This document shows, in pieces, positions 11,400 to 21,475 of a DNA stretch of 64,000 nucleotides. This stretch comes from Pseudeuparius sepicola (taxonomy: Eukaryota > Arthropoda > Insecta > Coleoptera > Anthribidae): assembly GCA_963920635.1 (NCBI GenBank), contig OY987305.1, positions 11,509,153-11,573,152 of the forward strand. The letters run 5' to 3'. Positions within the stretch are counted from its first letter, which is position 1. The number at the start of each line of letters is the position of its first letter. Below the pieces are notes generated by a model. That model made no database searches. It was not told the DNA's origin and saw only the letters and a list, made by a program, of their open reading frames with translations. The position numbers and the translations under genes are program-made.

Positions 11400-13240
11400 T
11401 TATTTGTCACTTCTCAGTACAAAACACCTGGTCGGTAATACCCATGTTAAAATGAGATTTCACGTTTTGTGGTTGATTAAACGCACAGAAAAACACACAA
11501 CTGTATGGATCGATAACAAAATATAACATTGAACTTTACAACTTGCAAACATGTACTAGAACTATCAGAAATGTATTTTTGTATAAAAAATAGTACATTT
11601 GTGCTAACTGTTGCAACACTGCAAAAAACACGACAACTGCAACTAACTTCAGCCCATTATTATTGTTATTATTAAAAATCCGGTGCAGAATTTAGTTCGT
11701 GGCTTCAGAGATTTTAGCCACGTCTTAAAAGGTGTGTTTACAATGTCATTTAGTGGCATGAGAAATTTAATATATTCATGACAACGTAAAAAAAGTACTA
11801 AAAAGCACACAAAGCAGAAAATTTTAATTTAATTTTTTGTGAAGTGTCACTTCTGCAGATACATGATCGTTCAAATTGTATTTGGATGTATAGTCCAAAG
11901 CACGAAAGAAAACGTTTCTAAAGAATATGGGCAGCGTTGCGAGATTTCCTATACGAGTAGTCGTTATTTATTGGCGAATATAAGTTTTATCATATTGAAG
12001 CCGAATTTCTGAACTCTGTTATACCGAGAAAATAAAGCTCGCATCACGGGACCACTTATCCATTTTTGTTTATCATTTATTTTTAACGCGGTGTGATAAA
12101 ACACCTATTATATTTTTTCAACATCGTCGCGTCTACCATCGCCTTTGAAATACGGCAACACAGCACTATTCTGCGAAGGAGTCGGCTGACAAAATCAGTT
12201 AGCCACCGCGTTTTGTGCCTGTTTCCATAGTACGTAAAGTTAAGTGCGTATTTGGGCTACCATACAGACCTCATTTTTTAGGCCGTTGGCAAGTTTTTTT
12301 CGCCGGCTCAGAGAACTCAGTGGCGTTTCGTATGTTCGGGAGTTAACGTGTGCAAAATAAGTAAACAGGAAAGAACGTTGCATTCTCAAGCACGACAAAT
12401 AATTGCCAATGTTATAAGGGTTTGCCTTCCTCCATAATCTAAGGCGTTAAGAATAATATTAACAATAAATTAAATAACAATTATATGAAAATTAAGTCAG
12501 TGAGTTACACAAAATTGAGCTACGCCCCTGAACTGTGACTAATTCTATAATATTTGCGAGTTCTTCCCCCTTACGTCGCACGCATTCTGCCGTAAGGAGG
12601 ACTATATATATATAGAAGAAGATAAATAACATAAATTGCCATTATTATGGAACGATCAACTTCATTTTAAATGTCAGTTGCAAAAAATATACCTACTTTT
12701 ACTTATAGGCATTAAATAATCTTGACTGTGTTTTAGAGGAATTTTCCTTGTTAACGAAATTTACATAATCTTCATAACCTATAAGGCATCGATCGTTTAT
12801 ATGCCCAAAAAGCTCATCAACTTAACCGTGCTATCATGAATCGACAACATTGCGATTTGCATACTCACACCCTTTCTGTTCTAGTCAACGCTTGGTGTCC
12901 ATTTAAGCGTAAATTTTTTTCATTTCCAAATCGCACTGTGCGAAACGTATCCATATGGATGGTTTAATATCAACTGTAGCTTTAATCCCATCTCATCGAT
13001 TAGCGCCTTTTTGTAAATCTGGCAATATGCTCTCGTGTATCATTTGCAATGAAAAGATTTTGGAATACAAAGTGTATTCAGTGCTTTCAAAGAACAAAGG
13101 ACACACATGTCGAATTGAGAGACGAATGAATACATATCGGGGCCAAATTAATGTGTGCCAATATTCGTTTAAATATGTATGAAGTTCGTTAGAAAGAGGT
13201 AAAATCCAACATGTCCAAAAACTGCTACCTTTAATTAACC
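11400..13240. other. No gene recognised
   Basis: Frame 12955-13182 has no known motif. A moderately GC-rich patch at about 12120-12330 has no coding pattern I can identify. No terminal repeats were found. Confidence 0.5.
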
Positions 13241-13254
13241 GAATATTATCTACC

Positions 13255-13330
13255 TATCACGGGATTGAACCCATGACCTTTAAAGCTTTGTGTAGTGTTA
13301 AGAAATGTGAAATATAGGAATAATTTTAAA
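13255..13330 (-). other. Possible tRNA-derived fragment (box B-like only)
   Basis: The minus strand contains GGTCATGGGTTCAATCCCGT, which includes an RNA polymerase III box B-like word (GGTTCAATCC) in a T-arm-like context. The T loop is one base short and no convincing D arm, anticodon arm or acceptor stem forms upstream. It is a decayed tRNA or SINE fragment at best. Confidence 0.25.
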
Positions 13331-13450
13331 TCAAAAATAACTGCAGCGGGAAATGTATTTAGATTATGTATAACATAACCTACAAGCGTTGTGTGACGAT
13401 TATTTCAGTCAACGTTACAAGTTAGCTAGCTATTTTATATAGGTACCTAC

Positions 13451-14060
13451 TTCAAATAAATAGCCAAGGATAGAGGAAGTAAGAACAAAAAGTAAACAGA
13501 GCCAACAACTTTTTGAGTGTTCCACGTACTCCATTGTTTACAGCATTACGGATTTAATAATGGGATTAAATGAAGGCGCACCTCCCCTAACCCGAAATTA
13601 ACAAATGTAGCTATTAATTTCTTGTATGTAACAATTTTAAAATAAAACTAAATTGCGCTGTATTTATGATGGCTAATTATCACTTTAATAAAATCGTCAA
13701 CAGATACCTCAAACCGCCGGACATGGCAACGTCGCCATTGCCGCGGCGTTCATTACTCGGCGGTATTTGTTTTGTGTTCGTCCAGCAAGTCAAGTTTTCC
13801 GATTGTTTACGTATGTAGTTTTCGTGTTTTCAATTGTTTTTTTTTGTTAATGTATAGACTATTAGTATTTAGGATATAGTGACTGATTTTGTATACATTG
13901 CGACGCAGAAGGTGTGTGGTGTGTGGCCAAATTGATATTTCTCAGGATATGATCACAGGTTTACTTCCGTAAACTTCCGTTAGATGTTGATTGACTACAA
14001 ACGTGTGTATTTTGTTTTGATTATGTTGCTCCCTCTATCCTTGGTTATTTCTCTGAGATA
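13451..14060. mobile_element. MITE family M, copy A (about 600 bp)
   Basis: Ends carry AGCCAAGGATAGAGGAAG on the left and CTCCCTCTATCCTTGGTTAT on the right, which are inverse to each other. The same family occurs inverted at 51840-52489, with matching interior blocks: GATACCTCAAACCGCC, TTATCACTTTAATAAAATCGTC, TTGCGCTGTA and TCCGATTGTTTACGTATG. No ORF of note. Confidence 0.75.
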
Positions 14061-14475
14061 GGTACCTAAAATTTTTTGAAAATAATTTTTGTGCATGTTT
14101 CTACTTTTAAAGTCCTTGACACTATGATTCGCGTGTCCTCTGTTATCCTCTCTACATACAAACCTTTAACGCGTGAGGATTATAGGCCAGTGAATGCGAT
14201 TTTCCGAAGCCCCCAGAACATGATGGCCTTTCAAAATAATTGCACTGATCTACGTGCGTGATTAATAAACAATGGTGGTGGCCAGTCGTCAATTTTACAC
14301 TGAATACCCTGCTCCAGGGAAGCGCAAAATGAGGATTTAGAACCTCGCCGGGATCAATAAATTATCTCTGTGCTAAATTGGCGTCCAGTGAGATATAATG
14401 CAAGATAAAATAATGCAAACTCACAAAAAAAGCAGTGGAATTTTCTCCTTTCTCCTTTCTAAGTTCTAGCCGAAA

Positions 14476-14645
14476 CGTTTCGACGAGCTGATTGCAAAAA
14501 GTTGTCCTTTTAGGAGGCTTATCTTCAGCCAGTCCGAAGATATGTCGCAAAAAACGAACTTCGAGTTTTCGGTTTCGATTTGACTTTGGACGCCATTATG
14601 CACCAAAACGGTTACAACTACGATATTCCACCTTACAATGCACCT
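14476..14645 (+). repeat. Dispersed repeat R, copy 2, left part
   Basis: Left part of a second copy of repeat R (compare 1026-1140). It ends at the hAT insertion point, and the copy resumes at 16844. Confidence 0.7.
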
Positions 14646-14902
14646 CAGTGGCGTACTCAGGGGGGGGGGGCACCCCCCCCAGAGCTGTTGAGATAAACGA
14701 GATTTGTAATATCAAAATTAATAATACCAAAAATTATATACTCCTGGCCTAATCTGAAAATGCAGTGATCATCAAACATCTACAATTTGGTATTTGTTTT
14801 ATCTGGTCTTCTCTGCCGTATATTTTATGCATACACTCCGTCGGTCGCAGCGCGTAACCGTAAATTAGGCAAAACAACCTATCAAACATATTTTGCACAA
14901 TT

Positions 14903-15073
14903 ACAGTGTGCACCGCCACGCCAGAAAGAACATTTTCAAAACTGAAAATTTTAAAAATTTATATTAGGAACAATATTAGCGAAAACCGACTGAATGGGTT
15001 AACACTCCTTTATGTGTACCGTGAAATACCCATATCTCCAGAGGAGATATTTCACGAGCTCAAGCCCAAATAA
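14903..15073 (+). pseudogene. hAT transposase C-terminal dimerisation (hATC) remnant
   Basis: A 56-codon frame reads TVCTATPERTFSKLKILKIY, then IRNNISENRLNGLTLLYVYR and EIPISPEEIF. It matches the conserved hATC block of the ZMYM/TTF-type hAT transposases (usual form: A-T-x-E-R-S-F-S-x-L-K-x-I-K-x-x-L-R-S-x-M-x-x-x-R-L-N-x-L-A-L-L). The segment mediates transposase dimerisation. Upstream catalytic domains are absent: the left end of the element lies only about 250 bp away. The stop codon coincides with the start of the inserted foldback arm, so it may be supplied by that insertion. Confidence 0.85.
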
Positions 15074-15399
15074 ATTAAAAGTAAAAAAATATTTTTAAAA
15101 AAGCTTTTATTTAAATGCGCTAAAAAGAATAAAATAATCTTTTCTTTTAAAACTTTTACTATCAACTTATAACGTCATTCCACAATTTATATGATATAAA
15201 AGCTTGTCGCGAGATTTAAGTAGTGGTATTTACTTAGTTTGAAAACTTAAATCTCGCGACAAGCTTTTATATCATATAAATTGTGGAATGACGTTATAAG
15301 TTGATAGTAAAAGTTTTAAAAGAAAAGATTATTTTATTCTTTTTAGCGCATTTAAATAAAAGCTTTTTTTAAAAATATTTTTTTACTTTTAATTTATTT
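15068..15399. repeat. Foldback F, near-perfect inverted repeat
   Basis: Arms at 15068-15220 and 15246-15399 are almost exact inverses around a 25-bp loop. Landmarks are AAAAGCTTTTATTTAAATGCG, AACTTTTACTATCAACTTAT and AGCTTGTCGCGAGATTTAAG. Related arms occur at 29900-30010 and 34725-36030. High arm identity suggests a recent origin or gene conversion between arms. Confidence 0.9.
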
Positions 15400-15518
15400 T
15401 GTAATTTTTAGTTTGGCCAGGTGTCTGAGTCTATTCATCTCAGTTAACGCATCATTGTTGCAAGGTCGTTTGCCGGTTAGTTTAGAACAGTCTAGCTCTT
15501 CAATGAGGAGACCTTCTA
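15400..15518. other. Spacer between foldback F and tandem array
   Basis: Unique-looking 120 bp with no feature, probably part of the same composite element. Confidence 0.4.
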
Positions 15519-15875
15519 ATGACCATCTTGGGTGTTCCGCCATGTTGGATTTAGCATGACGTCACACATATAATCATGCATTGTCATCCAAATTAAACGT
15601 GTGTACAAAATTTCAGCTCGATCGGTTGAAATTTAACTAGTCCGCCATCTTGAGTGTTCCGCCATGTTGGATTTAGAATGACGTCACACATATAATCATG
15701 CATTGTCATCCAAATTAAACGTGTGTACAAAATTTCAGCTCGATCGGTTGAAATTTAACTAGTCCGCCATCTTGGGTGATCCGCCATGTTGGATTTAGAA
15801 TGACGTCACACATATAATCATGCATTGTCATCCAAATTAAACGTGTGTACAAAATTTCAGCTCGATCGGTTGAAG
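15519..15875 (+). repeat. Tandem array, 3 units of about 122 bp
   Basis: Units begin near 15523, 15643 and 15765 with CCATCTTGGGTG or a variant. They run through TTCCGCCATGTTGGATTTAG, ATGACGTCACACATATAATC, AAACGTGTGTACAAAATTTC and AGCTCGATCGGTTGAA. The open frame at 15715-15909 (minus) is a by-product of the array. Similar CCATCTTG, AAAATTTCAGCTC and CGGTTGA-like words recur at 36297-36410. Confidence 0.9.
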
Positions 15876-15920
15876 ATATCTGCTTCAAAATTGAGTTGCA
15901 AGATTCCACCCGAACAAATT

Positions 15921-15949
15921 ACATACATACATACATACATACATACATT
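15921..15949 (+). repeat. (CATA)n microsatellite
   Basis: About seven CATA units sit immediately 5' of TTGCAAGTTAAATTAAAGCTT. The same CATTGCAAGTTAAATAAAAGC end sequence is found at 36455-36476, so the microsatellite marks the 3' end of family F elements. Confidence 0.85.
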
Positions 15950-16020
15950 GCAAGTTAAATTAAAGCTTTTAAAAAGAATACCTACTTGATTTTGTGATAT
16001 AGATTTTACTTTTTGTTATA

Positions 16021-16715
16021 CAGGGTTTCCGGTAATAACTTAAAAAATTAAAAAGAAAAATGGAAAATATGACGAAAGTTCATATGAACATAGGTAGGTT
16101 TGGTTTGGTTTTCGAGATGCAGGGTGTTGAAATTGAAATTTTATTTTCGATATTTTAAGTAACTTTTTGGGATAACAAAATTTTCTTGCAAAAAAAAACA
16201 ACAAATTAATAAATAAATGTGCTTGTTTATTTAAATTTTATTTTGAATTTAATTGCATACGAGTGTCGATATGCACCTGCATCGATGCAGAAATTTGAAA
16301 ATTTCTCGAAAACGGCCACCTTTGGCGTTATTCACCAAGTATACCTTTTTTGCTTATAAAACGTGTAGGAAGAGGATACATTCACAAAATGTCGTAAAAG
16401 TTTACTGTAAAAAAGTTAGGGCAAATTAAATTAAATAATGATAGCGTACGCAGCGCCCTCTACGGGTTGCACCAAAAATAATACCAAATTATAACTTCTC
16501 TTCCCAAAAAAACGCCGGCTACCAAATTTTGCAAGAAAATTTTGTCGTTTCAAAAAGTTACTTAAAAAAATCGAAAATAAAATTTCAGTTTCAACACACC
16601 TCATCTCGAAAACCAAACATCTGCGGACCCATGTCCATAAATATGAACCTTTCGTCATATTTTCTATTTTTCTTTTTAATTTTTCAAGTTGGTGGATTTA
16701 TTTCCGGACACCCTG
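16021..16715. mobile_element. Foldback MITE of the TACAGGG class (695 bp)
   Basis: Begins CAGGGTTTCCGGTAATAAC and ends TTATTTCCGGACACCCTG, flanked by TA on both sides. Subterminal arms are also inverse: AAAATATGACGAAAG (16065) against CTTTCGTCATATTTT (16650), and GTAACTTTTTGGGATAACAA against TTGTCGTTTCAAAAAGTTAC. The open frame at 16529-16816 spans the right arm and is not a gene. Confidence 0.85.
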
Positions 16716-16843
16716 TATTTATTTATTTTAGAAAATATGTTTTTGTTCTGTTTTTATTCCTTAAAATTATTGACAGAGTTTTGTTATTTATAACTGATTG
16801 CCCCCCCAGACGTTAATCCTGGATATACGCCACTGATGCACCT

Positions 16844-17032
16844 CCTTGAGATATACAGGGTACGCTGAAATCAGGCCCTTTTATAACTGAAATTTGTCGA
16901 TTTCGCAAAAAATATAAAATGGGAATGATCCGTAGAAACGGGAAATCCTGTCAAAATAGAATTTTGAAACTTCTAAATGCCTGACCAGCGCACTCTTTCA
17001 AAAACAGCTATAATGGCTATTAGACCTCTAGA
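16844..17032 (+). repeat. Dispersed repeat R, copy 2, right part
   Basis: Continuation of repeat R after hAT element C. Blocks TCGATTTCGCA, CCGTAGAAACGGGAAATCC and ATGCCTGACCAGCGCACT match 1235-1390 in the same order. Confidence 0.75.
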
Positions 17033-17039
17033 GACGATG

Positions 17040-19220
17040 GGTCGTATTCATTTTCGAAGTCATTTCGGGGTATATTTCCGTCCTAAGTGCATAGGACACC
17101 CCTCGGTGAAGTCCTACTAGAGCACGTGTAAACGTGTAACAATTCAATTATAGGTAGTGTAAAAAGAAGAAAAGAAATTTTAATGCGGAGAGAGAACTTA
17201 TCTCTGCATTATACAAAATATTTTTCGTCTTAAATGAGGTATTAGGCACTATCAAAAATGTCAAAATAATTATCCGTCGATCAGTTTCCTCTTCGGTGAT
17301 TATTATTCAAATGAATTTCTTAATATTCAAATTAATTTCAGCTAGTTGGACACTTCCTGTCTCCTAGAAACTGCCATTCAAAATAGCTCATCCGAACGAG
17401 GAGTGGGTGGGGGCGAGCTTGAACCAGAAATAGGCCGTGTGTGGATTATTGAATTGTAAATGAGCAGGATGTAGTAATAAGTACGTTAGAAGTGCAGAAA
17501 GCTGACAAGCTTGCCTTTTTGGAGTCGGGTAGATTTTTCGTTTTAAATTTTCCTCCCCTTTCATCCTCTGTAATTATCTTCGTTATGGGAATTTTAAGTT
17601 GCTGGCCCACGCCACTTTAAAAAACTGGAGTACAGAGGATACTTATGTGTTAAAAGGCATCAGCGCAGGAAAAGGTAGGTAGGAAATTTGCTTTTATTAA
17701 TTTCTATTAAATTTAATACATTTTTTAATAAAACCCTAGATGGGAATAAAATTGGTTCAAATCGAACAAAAAGAAGAACTCTAAATCGACCTTCCTTATA
17801 TGGCGACAGTTTGGCCTTCAAATTATAGATTTTATAGAAATAATAAAATTATAAAATGCAAATAGTACAAACTCGAATAATGAAGGTTATGATATCGGAT
17901 CACAAACTATAAAGGTTAGGTTGTATGGAATCAACTCGCACGATACAAATCGCTTATTAATTAGGTGCCCTGAAGTCAAGGTTGGTGATTTCCAATTTCA
18001 CTTTCTGTCAATTTAAACGGGCAACTGGCTGACGTCATTCCCGCGCTGTGCGCGGATTGGTTCAAGAGTTACCATGCAACCTACCCCTCTACTAACCTTG
18101 CCCTGAAGTTGCTTCACACATGTCGGTAAAGAAGGTCAACTACCTTAAAATATTTTCAAATGTCTAAGATTTTGGGTATTTGCCTTGGACAATGGGCTTA
18201 TGGTGATAATTTTAAAATTTTAATCGTACTAGCGCATTGCTTTTAACTATATCTACTGTAATGAATTGTGATGTCAAGAGAAAGAAGACATCGGGTCCAA
18301 GTAATTCAAGTGAAAACAGAAATTATTGTGTCTGTAAAGTTGTCTTTTTCAAAAAACCTATGAAAAACTGCATGTCTTCATCTCTGGAAGTAGTGGTTAC
18401 TCCGGTAGGGTCGCTGTGTATTCAGATAAATTTGGCCCGAACTCGGGCATAAATAATGAACTCATTAGGCTCATTAATTAGGGCTTTCTCGTACCGTTCA
18501 TCATTCCTCGACGGTAAGACGGAGGAGTTATTCATACATACATCCTGAGGTGTAAACAACTCAGGAATCGCGGATCGATAATTATAAATTGAGACGAGGT
18601 AGGCTGAATACGTAATGGCGGAGATTTCGTGCTTGGAAATAAATGCGTCTGCGAACCAGTGCCGGTCCTGACGGAGTTAAAGGGGCCAATCCGCCCTTAG
18701 GAGACCGAAAGTTAGGGCTATGGTGTTAGAGTTTAGGGTTCCGCAGCCAGAGAAAAAACTTTCCAGGGCGGAAATACAAGTTAGGTTAATAATGATATGC
18801 ACACTATCGAACATATATCTTTCCTCGATTGAGGTATCGAACTTTTGAGTAGTGTTAAAGAAGCGTTTTTGTGAAATTGGTAGGTATATCAGTGTGTCAC
18901 CCTTAATATTTTTATTGGAATGCCATTATGTAATGGCAATTCACTCGGTCCTCTACCCCCCACCACTTTCAACGTTAAATTCTTAAATAGGAGATAACAA
19001 ATCCAATAAAAGTCGATTACTATTCTGGGCCATTTTTTTTATTACCGAAACATTAATAATAACTAATTTCCAAATGAACACACTGTATACCTACTGGCTG
19101 TTACTTTCTCCTGGCAACATTTAAGACTTCAGGACCTGTTAGTTCTACCTCACTGATACTTTTCCGTTGTTATACTGGTTTAGAAAATATACTGGCTTGT
19201 CCATTACTTACTGACCTCTT
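17040..19220. other. No gene recognised
   Basis: A frame at 18237-18452 is open but without motif. Blocks CCCTGAAGTCAAGGTTGGTG (17970) and ACTAACCTTGCCCTGAAGTT (18092) look like degenerate repeats of each other. No complete TE is found. Confidence 0.5.
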
Positions 19221-19223
19221 ATA

Positions 19224-19877
19224 CAATGTGTCCACGGCAAACCGGTATATGACATTTTTTTGCATTACAAACACACTTTTTTGTATTTTGCTCTTGCTTC
19301 ACCCAAAAACTATTTTTAGTATCTTGGACTTTAAACAATTCATAGAGGGTGCTGGTAGCAGCTTAAAAATAAAAATCGCCTCAGGTAAAGTGCCTTTTCT
19401 GTGCGAAATATTGAAAAATTTCAAATTACGGAACTAAATAATTTTTTTATTTATATATATTTTTTAATATTATAAATGTAATAATAATTTAAATTTATTT
19501 ATTCTACCCATGTTCCGCCATTTTCAGCACACATCTCAACTCTGTTCATAAATTATTCGTAGCTATTTTGAATGACTTGAAGGTCAATTGAATTTATAGC
19601 ATGCCATAACGCCATGCAAACAAAAATAAAAGTTATCCGTCTTTGTGTTAGAATAATTTATTGTTGGAGGAACATGGGTAGAATAAATAAATTTAAATTA
19701 TGATTACATTTATAATATTAAAAAATATATAAATAAAAAAATATTTAGTTCTGTAATTCGATACAACGTCATATTTTTTAATTCTGAGCAAGAGCAGAAT
19801 ACAAAAAATTGTGTTTGTAATGCAAAAAAATTGTCATACCTATACACCTATAATATCGCTTTGTGGTGGACACATTG
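19224..19877. mobile_element. Foldback MITE, CAATGTGTCCAC ends (654 bp)
   Basis: Flanked by TA. Ends are CAATGTGTCCAC and GTGGACACATTG. Arms 19224-19516 and 19668-19877 pair throughout (TGCATTACAAACACA with TGTGTTTGTAATGCA; TTATTCTACCCATGTTCC with the inverse). The left arm carries a loop-out of about 80-100 bp around 19315-19420 that the right arm lacks. Confidence 0.85.
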
Positions 19878-20292
19878 TAGGTATATGGCGATTTTCTACT
19901 TATAAAATTATGAGATCCGTGTTTTATCTTTTCGTGCACTGGTCAAGATTAAGAGAGTAATAGGCCGTTAGGCTCTTAATTTCGGTTTTTTTGACATAAT
20001 TATTGGGTGACTTGTTCCATTTAGATCAAATTTGCTACATGCTACTAAAAATGGTACATAATTTAATTTTGCCAAACTGAATATATAATTTTTTTGCAAA
20101 GACCATCCGCATTTTTCTAATCCATATCTTTTGTAGATTTAATTCTATCAAGAATGTAGTCCTTTCCGTGATAGATAGAAAAAGTGGCAAGAAACAAATT
20201 TTCTGAAACAATTTAAATACACAACAGTAATTCCAACGGTGTAATCCTATTGTATTTCACAAATTGTAGATATTGTTTTAGTCATATAAAAG

Positions 20293-20677
20293 TTAAGACT
20301 GAATGTACACCACGTGCGTGGTGATTCAACATTTTGACCCATAAAATGGCTTTTTTCGATCTGTAGCGAGCAACACGCATAATTTTAAATTTTTGGCCAA
20401 TACAAATTTTAATCTAAGTCATTACTCACATTTTGAGACAAAAATTATTTAGAAATATTTATCACAATGGCAGTTATTAGGCTTTTTGCGCAAATGCGGG
20501 CATTGTGATCAATCTTTTTAAATAATTTTTGTCTCAAAATGTGAGTAATTACTTAGATTAAAATTTGTATTGACCAAAAGTTTAAAATTATGCGTGTTGC
20601 TCTCTACAGACCGAAAAGAGCCATTTTATGGGTCAAAATATTGAATCACCACGCACGTGCTGTACATTGAGCCTTAA
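20293..20677. mobile_element. Foldback MITE flanked by TTAA
   Basis: TTAA occurs at 20293-20296 and 20674-20677. Inside, GACTGAATGTACACCACG pairs with CGTGCTGTACATTGAGCC. Long arms continue inward (AATTTTAATCTAAGTCATT, TCACATTTTGAGACAAAAAT and inverses) to a centre near 20485. A TTAA target is typical of piggyBac elements, but the tips lack the usual CCYT start, so the superfamily is not assigned. Confidence 0.8.
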
Positions 20678-20857
20678 GAACGTAACAACAATATCGATGT
20701 TCACAAAAAATTATGTTATAAAATTCAATTAAAGCGTTTTAATACCATGTTTCTAAAAACTATTTGTCCATTTTTGTTACAATTGGAAATTAGCTATGTA
20801 CAATTATTAGTTAGTTTTATAAACAATTGCTCTATATTCTAGAGTTTGTCTTTGTGA

Positions 20858-21118
20858 AAAGATAATTTGAAAGTAATTGGGAATGTTCATGAGAGCATAA
20901 ATTTCTGTCCTATAGATGTCCCCGTGGTTGCTTGTGGTTACTTCTGCGGTTTGGAGTATTATGAGGGTGAGAATTATTATTATTATTCCATCGGATTTTC
21001 TGGAGACTGCCACTGCGAACTTAAATTGAAGAAAGTCGAAGACGAAAACCCGATAGTTGAATTTCTCGGTTGGATTTCTCCCGAGAATATTGATGTCAGC
21101 TTGATCCGTCTGGGCTAA
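20858..21118 (+). CDS. Candidate terminal exon of an unrecognised small cysteine-containing protein
   Basis: An open frame follows an in-frame stop at 20855 and ends at TAA 21116-21118; I see no good ATG, so it is treated as a possible 3' exon. The predicted peptide (about 80 residues) holds five cysteines (C-P-I-D, A-C-G-Y-F-C-G, D-C-H-C-E), a tyrosine-rich turn (ENYYYYSIGF) and an acidic, non-repetitive C-terminus (FLGWISPENIDVSLIRLG). Composition is more protein-like than other frames nearby, and an AATAAA signal lies 28 bp after the stop. I recognise no family. Overlapping minus-strand frame 20807-21130 looks like a shadow. It could still be chance or a TE fragment. Confidence 0.35.
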   Translation, partial: KDNLKVIGNVHESINFCPIDVPVVACGYFCGLEYYEGENYYYYSIGFSGDCHCELKLKKVEDENPIVEFLGWISPENIDVSLIRLG

Positions 21119-21146
21119 GTGTTTGTCCACGTATATACCTTTCGAA

Positions 21147-21152
21147 AATAAA
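21147..21152 (+). promoter_or_regulatory. Possible polyadenylation signal AATAAA
   Basis: AATAAA lies 28 bp after the stop of the candidate exon ending at 21118. In AT-rich DNA such hexamers are common, so support is positional only. Confidence 0.3.
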
Positions 21153-21475
21153 TAGCTTCTATTAATAGAAAAACAAACCGGAGGAGTCGGCCGGAGTCCG
21201 GACGATGGACCAATATATCGCCGGTTTGCTTTCTAAACTTGTTACGGTTGTTCTATTTGCCGTTCTAATTATTTGTTCGACCAGTTTTGCCGATAAAGGA
21301 AACGACTGACGGCATCAGTAATTATGCGAAAGCAAAAATTATAAATATACGGGGATTCGGCACTTTAAATTCATCAGTATAGATTTTTCAACATAGATAA
21401 ACTTAACTTCCCGACATTAGATTTTTGCATTTGTGGATATCTTAAAACGCTGATATTATCAACTCCTGTAGTATA

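Larger units (their letters stand above)
14646..16835 (+). mobile_element. hAT element C with transposase remnant (2190 bp)
   Basis: Left end CAGTGGCGTACTCAGG and right end CCTGGATATACGCCACTG are inverse. The flanking octamer ATGCACCT is identical at 14638-14645 and 16836-16843. Inside the left end is a G11/C8 snapback (14659-14680). The plus strand keeps a hAT C-terminal transposase segment (14903-15073). After it come a foldback (15068-15399), a 3x122-bp array with a CATA tract, and a TACAGGG foldback (16021-16715). Insertion in repeat R independently confirms the boundaries. Confidence 0.9.

Noticed and set aside
15715..15909. 64-codon frame on the minus strand with repeated motif
   Set aside because: The repetition is that of the 122-bp tandem array; not a repeat protein.
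20807..21130. 107-codon minus-strand frame
   Set aside because: It lies opposite the more protein-like plus frame 20858-21118 and contains low-complexity isoleucine runs made by ATT/AAT repeats.
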